From the NCBI GenBank assembly GCA_903895725.1, contig CAITUV010000060.1, positions 62,001 through 126,000 of the forward strand: DNA of 64,000 nt, given 5' to 3'. Both the position numbers and the translations under genes were made by a program. Positions 57,310-64,000 of this stretch are shown piece by piece (the first letter of the stretch is position 1; every line of letters starts with the position of its first letter). The DNA comes from an uncultured Myxococcales bacterium (GTDB lineage Bacteria; Myxococcota_A; UBA9042; CAIXZC01). The notes beneath the pieces were generated by a model. The model was given only the letters and a program-made list of their open reading frames with translations, made no database searches and was not told where the DNA came from.

Positions 57310-57709
57310 CGCCATCATACGGCGGTTGGTGCAGCAGTGGATCGAGCGGGCAGCCGAGGATCTTGGCGTAGCGGAGTTTCTCCTGGACGGAGAAGCCGGC
57401 TTCCCCGGGCCAGTGCTTTTGCACGCGCAGCAAGCGGCAGAGAAGTACTTGAAGGCACTGCTCGTGAGCTTCCAGGTCGAGTTCCGGAAGACTCACGACA
57501 TCGTGCAGCTTCTCGAGTTGGTGGAGGCAGTCGACGCACAGTTGGCCGAATCGCTTTCCGACGCAGCAATCCTGACCCCGTACGGGGTGGAGGTCCGCTA
57601 CCCGGGGGACTGCCCCATCATCACCTCCCAGGATGTGCTCGATGCCGTGCGGCTGGCCCGCAAGGTGCGGGATGCTATCGTCCCACGGCTATCTGGTCGA
57701 GAGCAGTGA
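57296..57709 (+). CDS. HEPN-domain protein (toxin-like partner)
   Basis: A 137-residue all-helical protein with HAQQAAEKYLKALL (HEPN core helix) and FRKTHDIVQLLELV. HEPN ribonucleases carry Rx4-6H; here the only arginine near the conserved histidine gives RKTH (Rx2H), so RNase activity is doubtful. It may belong to the non-RNase or MNT-partner branch. Start 57296 lies inside the MNT gene. A longer in-frame start at 57248 would enlarge the overlap. Confidence 0.75.
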   Translation: MPQRDAIIRRLVQQWIERAAEDLGVAEFLLDGEAGFPGPVLLHAQQAAEKYLKALLVSFQVEFRKTHDIVQLLELVEAVDAQLAESLSDAAILTPYGVEVRYPGDCPIITSQDVLDAVRLARKVRDAIVPRLSGREQ

Positions 57710-58114
57710 CCTTCCCCCCGGCCGCAGTGGTGTGAGCTGCCCCCCCCCTGTGCCGTCTTTGTGACATCATCCGGCGCAACTCGGGCCAACTCCAGCCAAC
57801 TCCGGCCGACAACTCGGGGACCGGCGGAAGCGCTGGGGCTGATCGCCCGGGCTCTGGGGGAAATGCCGCAGTGACGGCGATCCTGGCGAAACCAGGAGCC
57901 CCACCGCTCGCCCGCCTCTGGCGGCCTCGCGCCTCCCGAGGGAGGCTACAAGAACGGCAGAGGGAATCCCCGTGGCTTGACAGGCGCACAGTTCAGCCGA
58001 TGCGTCCTCCATGCATACAGCGTCGCCACATCTGTGCCATGCGCCCACGGCGCATCTGCACAATCCGCACCTTCTCAGGTCATCGGGGATGCCGCAGCTG
58101 CAGCGTGATGAAGA
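57710..58114. other. 405-bp gap without gene
   Basis: No open frame here looks coding. It holds three tandem 10-bp units (57776-57805) and two short perfect hairpins (57881-57897, TCCTGG-CGAAA-CCAGGA; 57931-57946, GCCTCC-CCGAGGGAGGC-type). Neither has a T-run, so a terminator for rpsA is not evident. Confidence 0.6.
57776..57805 (+). repeat. Three tandem 10-bp repeats
   Basis: CAACTCGGGC, CAACTCCAGC and CAACTCCGGC follow each other directly after the HEPN gene. Function unknown. Confidence 0.7.
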
Positions 58115-59863
<1,749 letters not shown>

Positions 59864-59918
59864 GTTGCAGAAGTCCCCCTTGTCAGAATTTTGCAGGCTT
59901 GCGTCTGCAATGGCGGCT

Positions 59919-59947
59919 AAAATACCGGGGTCGCAGGCGCTTGTCAA
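59919..59947 (-). promoter_or_regulatory. Promoter of rpsA
   Basis: Minus strand: perfect TTGACA (59947-59942), 17 bases, TATTTT (59924-59919). The start near 59912 is immediately followed by an inverted repeat (TTGCAG/CTGCAA, 59910-59891), so the mRNA may begin with a stem-loop. S1 autoregulation by such a leader is possible but not shown. Confidence 0.6.
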
Positions 59948-59969
59948 AGCTTTTGTTGCCCGCGGGCTC

Positions 59970-59998
59970 TTGTCAGGCAGGGCGGGGCGTGATAGAAG
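59970..59998 (+). promoter_or_regulatory. Promoter candidate for the clpP paralogue
   Basis: TTGTCA (59970-59975), 17 bases, TAGAAG (59993-59998), leader about 20 bases. Confidence 0.4.
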
Positions 59999-60024
59999 AT
60001 TGGCGGCAAACGGAGGGAGTCCGC

Positions 60025-60615
60025 ATGAGCTGTGAGAAGCCTGAGCACGATCGATTGGATGCTGCCACCCATGCAGGCCGGGTCTTGTTCGACACTCGGA
60101 CGGTCCTGTTGTCGGGAGAGGTGAACGACCGCCAGGCATCGCAGGTGGTGACTCAGCTCCTGGTGCTCAATGAGATGGACAGGACGAGGCCGATCCGGCT
60201 GCTGGTGAACTCCGGGGGTGGAGCGATTTCCTCCGGTTTCGCCATCTACGACGCCATCCGCTACATCACGGCCCCGGTTCAGACCGTGGGCACGGGGCTC
60301 ATCGCCAGCATGGGAGTGACCATCTTTCTCGCGGTCCCGGCCGAGCGACGGTTCAGCCTGCCCAATGCGCGCTACATGATCCATCAGCCGCTGATTGCCG
60401 GGACGGTCGTGGCCCCGGCGTCCGATCTGGAGATCAACGCACGCGAGATGATCAAGCTGAAGGATCGCCTCAATCATCTCATCGCCGAGGCAACGGGACA
60501 GCCCGTGGAGAAGGTCGAGAAGGATACTCTGCGCGACTACTGGATGGATGCGCAGGAGGCAAAGACCTACGGCATCGTCGGGCGGATTATCCAGTCCGAG
60601 ACCGACCTTGGCTGA
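60025..60615 (+). CDS. clpP: ClpP-family ATP-dependent protease proteolytic subunit
   Basis: A 196-residue serine peptidase that forms a barrel degrading unfolded proteins with ClpX/ClpA. The catalytic serine is in GLIASMG and the catalytic histidine in YMIHQP. The acid candidate lies in LRDYWMDAQEAKTYGIV. NSGGGAISSGFAIYD forms the oxyanion-side loop. The order is standard but the sequence diverges from typical ClpP1 (for example LIASMGVTIF), so it may be a second paralogue. GGAGGGA precedes the ATG at 60025. No ClpX is nearby. Confidence 0.88.
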   Translation: MSCEKPEHDRLDAATHAGRVLFDTRTVLLSGEVNDRQASQVVTQLLVLNEMDRTRPIRLLVNSGGGAISSGFAIYDAIRYITAPVQTVGTGLIASMGVTIFLAVPAERRFSLPNARYMIHQPLIAGTVVAPASDLEINAREMIKLKDRLNHLIAEATGQPVEKVEKDTLRDYWMDAQEAKTYGIVGRIIQSETDLG

Positions 60616-60621
60616 GCCGGT

Positions 60622-63285
60622 GTGACCCTGTTTTCCCCCCTCGTTCTCGAGCCCGTCCGTGGGAGCTGCCAGGTCCGGTTGGTTTCCGCCCTGGTGGCCT
60701 TCTCCGCACTGGCCTGGGCCAACGCCACAATCGCCGCCACGGGAGGGGGGGATTCAATCCGGGTCGTGGCATCGCTGGCTCCGGACGAAGGGATCATCAC
60801 CGGGACGGCGTACCTTCCCCTGGCCCGGGTGTGTCGGGACGGCAAGCTGCTCCTGCACCAGCATCCCAACCTGTACCGGGAGCCGGAGCCCGACCTCAGC
60901 GACGTAACCCATCCGCAACGGTTCCCCGCCGGGTTCTCCCCGGGCTCCATGGAGTTGGGGGACCCTGTCCTGGACGGCACCCCGGTGCCGTTTCCAGGCC
61001 CCTGCCCGCCGGGGACAGGCGCAAAGAACTCCCCCCGCCTGGAGATCCCCTTCGTCACGAGGCTTCCTGTGCGCTTCGGGCCGTTTGGAGCCATCGACGG
61101 CTTCATGGTCGCGTTCGGCGGCTGGTTTCCCGCGCCTGCGGGCGGCCCGCACGCAGGCGGAACCGTCGGATATGAGATTGAGCTGACCGTCCCGCGATCC
61201 GGGTTCCTGGTGGTCGACTCGCAGCTTCGCCGAGTCGGGGCGGGTCATACCGAGCAGTTTGGGTTCGGCTCGGTGATGTCGCCGCTGCTCTATTTCAGGC
61301 CGCATGGAGTCCTGGTGGCAGGCACCACCCATTCCGGCCGCCGGATCCTGCTGCTGACCGACGATGGCTCGGCAGGTACGCAGCGGACCGACCGCGTGCT
61401 CGAGGCGGCCCGACTGGCACTGGACGGAGCACTGGCCGCCTCAGGTCCGGAAGGGCCGAACGGGACCGGGGAGAAGTCCGGGTCATCTTTTCCCTCTGAG
61501 AACGGGATCCCCTCCACGCCCATGACCGACGGAATCGGCACGTCGGAGCGTAGGCAGCCTCCGTTCCTGGTGCTGGAGGCACCGCTGCGCGAATCGCTCG
61601 CCCTACCCTTTCCCGGCGGTGTTCTGTGTGCGGATCTGGCGTTCGGTCTGACGCCGTTTGGTCCTCTCCTCCAGCAGCACAGGGACAACCTCCACTCGGC
61701 AGCTGCCGCCTCCCTCCTGCTGGAGCGCGGAGCGGCCGGAGTGTTCGACGCACTGCTGGCCCTCAACCTGCTCCAGTTTCTGAGCTGGGAGCGAGGTGCC
61801 AGCGACCCGATCTTCCTTCGGCGCTTCTTCCGCAACCTCGAGTTCTGGGGCTCTCTCGACAAGATGGGCAGCGACCCCCAGGCGAACTTCCAGACGTCGA
61901 TGTTCTTCACTCCGGAGCTGGCCATCGACATCGCGCGCCTCCCCGACCTCCAGGGGGTTGCGGTCCCTTCCCCCCGCACGGCCGCCAGGCTGGTGGTCCT
62001 GACGCTGGGGGCCGACCGGACTGCAGCGGCCCTCGATGACGCGCTCGGCAGCGGTCGCTCACTGGCAGGAGCGCTGGTATCCCGGGCCTCGACAGAGGCA
62101 GAGAGGAGCTCGCTGGCGGCTGCGTTTGCCCCCATGGACGTGGATCTGGAGCTGAACGGCGTTCGGAAAGAAAACGGGGTCTGGGTTGCCTCCGTGTGCA
62201 AGAGGGGAGCCACGGCGGAATTCCCGGTGGAGCTTCGGGCGAGGCGGGGCCGAACGAAGCTGCACACGCAGGCGCTCTGCCCCGACGAGTGCTGCGACGC
62301 GCCGCTGCCCGGATTCAAGCGGCGGCCTGCCGTCGTGCTGGACCCGCACGGGGTGTTCCTCCAGACCCAGGCGACTCTGGATGACCCGCGCCTGAACGAC
62401 CGCAACTTCGCAGACCTCAAGTGGATCGTCAACCGCCCCTATCTCTCGTTCAGCGGCGGCGACCTGTTTCCTTCGGCAGGGGCGGAGCTCAACGTACAGC
62501 CCCGATGGGATCTGCACAACACCTTCTTCCTGACACCGACGCTGACCGACTCGAGGATCGCTGCGGCCGCGGGGTGGAGGTACTCGTTCGGCCCGAAGGT
62601 CAGGCCGAATTTCCTGTCCGAAAGCATCTCCCTGGGGCTGCGGGTCGCAGTGGCGCTGGACGGTGAGGGGGGCAGCAGCTTCGGGCCGGCGCTCACCTAT
62701 GTGCACTTGACCCGGCAGAGCCGGATGAATCCGTTCAGGGGCAACTGGAGCTATGCGTATCTCTACCCCGTCGCGTCCTGGGGGTTCGACCGGTTCGGCG
62801 CCCGAGGCGGAGTCATGGTCTCGCAGATGTTCGGGAAGTCACCCGACCACATCTTCGCGGTCCGCCTCAACCTCGATTCCGGGGCAGGCTGGCTGCCGCC
62901 GTGGGAAATCCCAGCGACTGGCGGGGCCGAGGGCCTCCGGGCCCTTGCCACCTATGCGCTGGCCGGCGTGCACCGGGCAGGCACCAACCTCGAATATCGG
63001 CTGATGCTGTTCCGGGGACCGACCCGGAACCTGGGCGATGTCGTCTGGTTCAACGGACTGCAGGTAGCCTTCTTCGTCGATGCGGCCACGGTGGGAAGGG
63101 AGCTGTCCCACGTGGGCCGCACGCAGAACATCTGGACCGATGTCGGCCTCGGACTTCGTCCTCACTTCGACCTGTTCGGGGTCATGCCAAGCATCTTCGC
63201 AGTGGACATCGCCTATCTGCTGCCCGTGCTCGGGGCCGCGGGCGGTGGCTTCAACGGCGTTCTGAGCTTCTACCAGCCGTTCTGA
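60622..63285 (+). CDS. Exported protein with probable C-terminal outer-membrane barrel
   Basis: An 887-residue protein with a signal peptide (about 1-38, ANATIAA). The N-terminal half (about 45-420) has GTAYLPL, FGPFGAIDGFM and LFLLQLN-like helices. The middle (about 430-540) has ELAIDIARLPDLQ and FPVELRARRGRTK, reminiscent of domains flanking M1 metallopeptidases, but no HExxH is present. The last 350 residues alternate hydrophobic strands with Gly/Tyr/Trp and end in SFYQPF, a C-terminal Phe as expected for BAM-inserted barrels. It starts GTG six bases after clpP's stop. Function unknown. Confidence 0.6.
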   Translation: MTLFSPLVLEPVRGSCQVRLVSALVAFSALAWANATIAATGGGDSIRVVASLAPDEGIITGTAYLPLARVCRDGKLLLHQHPNLYREPEPDLSDVTHPQRFPAGFSPGSMELGDPVLDGTPVPFPGPCPPGTGAKNSPRLEIPFVTRLPVRFGPFGAIDGFMVAFGGWFPAPAGGPHAGGTVGYEIELTVPRSGFLVVDSQLRRVGAGHTEQFGFGSVMSPLLYFRPHGVLVAGTTHSGRRILLLTDDGSAGTQRTDRVLEAARLALDGALAASGPEGPNGTGEKSGSSFPSENGIPSTPMTDGIGTSERRQPPFLVLEAPLRESLALPFPGGVLCADLAFGLTPFGPLLQQHRDNLHSAAAASLLLERGAAGVFDALLALNLLQFLSWERGASDPIFLRRFFRNLEFWGSLDKMGSDPQANFQTSMFFTPELAIDIARLPDLQGVAVPSPRTAARLVVLTLGADRTAAALDDALGSGRSLAGALVSRASTEAERSSLAAAFAPMDVDLELNGVRKENGVWVASVCKRGATAEFPVELRARRGRTKLHTQALCPDECCDAPLPGFKRRPAVVLDPHGVFLQTQATLDDPRLNDRNFADLKWIVNRPYLSFSGGDLFPSAGAELNVQPRWDLHNTFFLTPTLTDSRIAAAAGWRYSFGPKVRPNFLSESISLGLRVAVALDGEGGSSFGPALTYVHLTRQSRMNPFRGNWSYAYLYPVASWGFDRFGARGGVMVSQMFGKSPDHIFAVRLNLDSGAGWLPPWEIPATGGAEGLRALATYALAGVHRAGTNLEYRLMLFRGPTRNLGDVVWFNGLQVAFFVDAATVGRELSHVGRTQNIWTDVGLGLRPHFDLFGVMPSIFAVDIAYLLPVLGAAGGGFNGVLSFYQPF

Positions 63286-63297
63286 TGCCCCGGGAAA

Positions 63298-64000
63298 CTA
63301 GAAGCTGTAGCACCCCTTGGTATTCTTGATGTCGCAGATGTCGGTGGTGGCGGGGTTTCCGTCATCACACAGCGAGTTGTCTGCGGTCCAGTCCAGGCTG
63401 CTCGTCGACGGCTTGCACACGGCGCAGGCGATTTCGCCGTTGATCGCCCCCTGGGCATAGCAGACCAGATCGATGAAGCACTTGTCCGGGGCCACGGCCC
63501 CAAGCTTGCATTCCCCGTTCACGGGGCTCCACGACGCACACTCGATGGGCTCGGGACAGGCCGAGACGAGGATTCCCACGTCGTCGATGAGCAGCTCGGC
63601 CCCCAGCTGCACCGTCTTAATCATCCGGAACTTGAGGTCCGCCTTTCCCGAGGGCTGAGTAGAGACGTCGGCAACGAAGCGGTGCCAGAAGCCGTCACAG
63701 GTAGCGTTGGTCACGGTAAGTGCGACGGTCCCTCCCATGGAAACCTCCATGGACCAGGCGACCTTGTCGTTGGTGCAGCGGGCAAAGAAGCTGACGAGCG
63801 TCCTTCCCCCCTGAGGCACAGAGGGAATCCATACGCTCCGGTAGAAGTAGTTGTCGTCCTTGGCCACCCGGTAGTAGCGGAGGCTGTAGGAGCCGGTGTG
63901 TGCTCCGAACTGGTCAGCAGCCTGCTTGACGAGCCACGGATTGGCAGTCGCATAGGAGTACTTGAACGTCGGAGACGGCTGGTTCGGCGTCTGCCCTTCG
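63298..64000 (-). CDS. Incomplete exported cysteine-containing protein (5' end outside window)
   Basis: The frame is open to the right edge, so the N-terminus is missing. The visible part starts around EGQTPNQPSPTFKYSYATANPW, then has beta-rich sequence (SLRYYRVAKDDNYFYRSVW; VSMGGTVALTVTNATCDGFWHRFV; ELLIDDVGILV) compatible with a jelly-roll carbohydrate- or ligand-binding domain. A C-terminal cysteine-rich stretch ends with CDDGNPATTDIC, half of a Myxococcus-type repeat. It converges with the barrel protein gene with 12 bases between stops. Function unknown. Confidence 0.65.
   Translation of the reverse strand, partial: EGQTPNQPSPTFKYSYATANPWLVKQAADQFGAHTGSYSLRYYRVAKDDNYFYRSVWIPSVPQGGRTLVSFFARCTNDKVAWSMEVSMGGTVALTVTNATCDGFWHRFVADVSTQPSGKADLKFRMIKTVQLGAELLIDDVGILVSACPEPIECASWSPVNGECKLGAVAPDKCFIDLVCYAQGAINGEIACAVCKPSTSSLDWTADNSLCDDGNPATTDICDIKNTKGCYSF

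Noticed and set aside
57881..57946. Rho-independent terminator for rpsA
   Set aside because: The hairpins lack a following T-run on the minus strand.

Overview
The window is high-GC bacterial chromosome with dense coding on both strands. It has many secreted lipoproteins, kelch, PEGA, PilZ, TPR, HEAT and DUF2723 proteins, cysteine-rich 'CDDGNPCT' and 'CDGxDNDCDG' repeat proteins and a sigma-54 activator. That mix is typical of Myxococcota and related former Deltaproteobacteria. The assignment rests on gene content only; no rRNA is present. I see no insertion sequence, prophage, CRISPR array or conjugation gene.

Layout. 1-4.5 kb: the end of a polytopic membrane protein, tRNA-Ser(GGA), SRP RNA (ffs), dnaX and recR. 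4.5-8.2 kb: a TonB-like protein, a gluzincin-type membrane protease and a glutamate dehydrogenase. 8.2-12.7 kb, minus strand: two coupled PEP/pyruvate-binding-domain proteins without the catalytic remainder of PPDK/PEP synthase. 13.2-19.1 kb: two small membrane proteins, then a minus-strand operon of PEGA protein, kelch lipoprotein and DUF2723-TPR membrane protein. 19.4-26 kb: a small periplasmic protein, a MepA-like endopeptidase with HEAT repeats, an RpoH-type sigma factor with a near-consensus promoter, a degenerate PP2C-like membrane protein and an MBL-fold hydrolase.

26-30.2 kb: a minus-strand run of two 2-hydroxyacyl-CoA dehydratase subunits, their ATP-dependent activator and ilvE, suggesting a radical dehydratase module linked to amino-acid or 2-oxoacid metabolism. 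30.2-36.5 kb: an envelope operon of Ig-like lipoprotein, phospholipase-D-like lipoprotein and polysaccharide deacetylase. 36.6-44 kb: a very large TPR protein fused to a dipeptidyl-peptidase-III (M49) domain, a two-domain PilZ protein and a large lipoprotein. 44-47.7 kb: thpR, an 18-copy hexanucleotide repeat, a zinc-ribbon coiled-coil protein, a CAU tRNA with its own terminator, and rplU-rpmA-obgE. 47.7-57.7 kb: cysteine-rich and MopE-like lipoproteins, a sigma-54 regulator, a chalcone-isomerase-like protein, a large unrecognised protein and an MNT/HEPN pair. 57.7-64 kb: rpsA divergent from a clpP paralogue, an exported protein with a probable C-terminal outer-membrane barrel, and an incomplete cysteine-containing protein.

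Starts were chosen by Shine-Dalgarno spacing, stop/start overlaps and promoter positions; many differ from the longest open frame. Promoter calls are eye-matched -35/-10 pairs and are the least certain entries. All family assignments come from motifs read by eye, without database searches.
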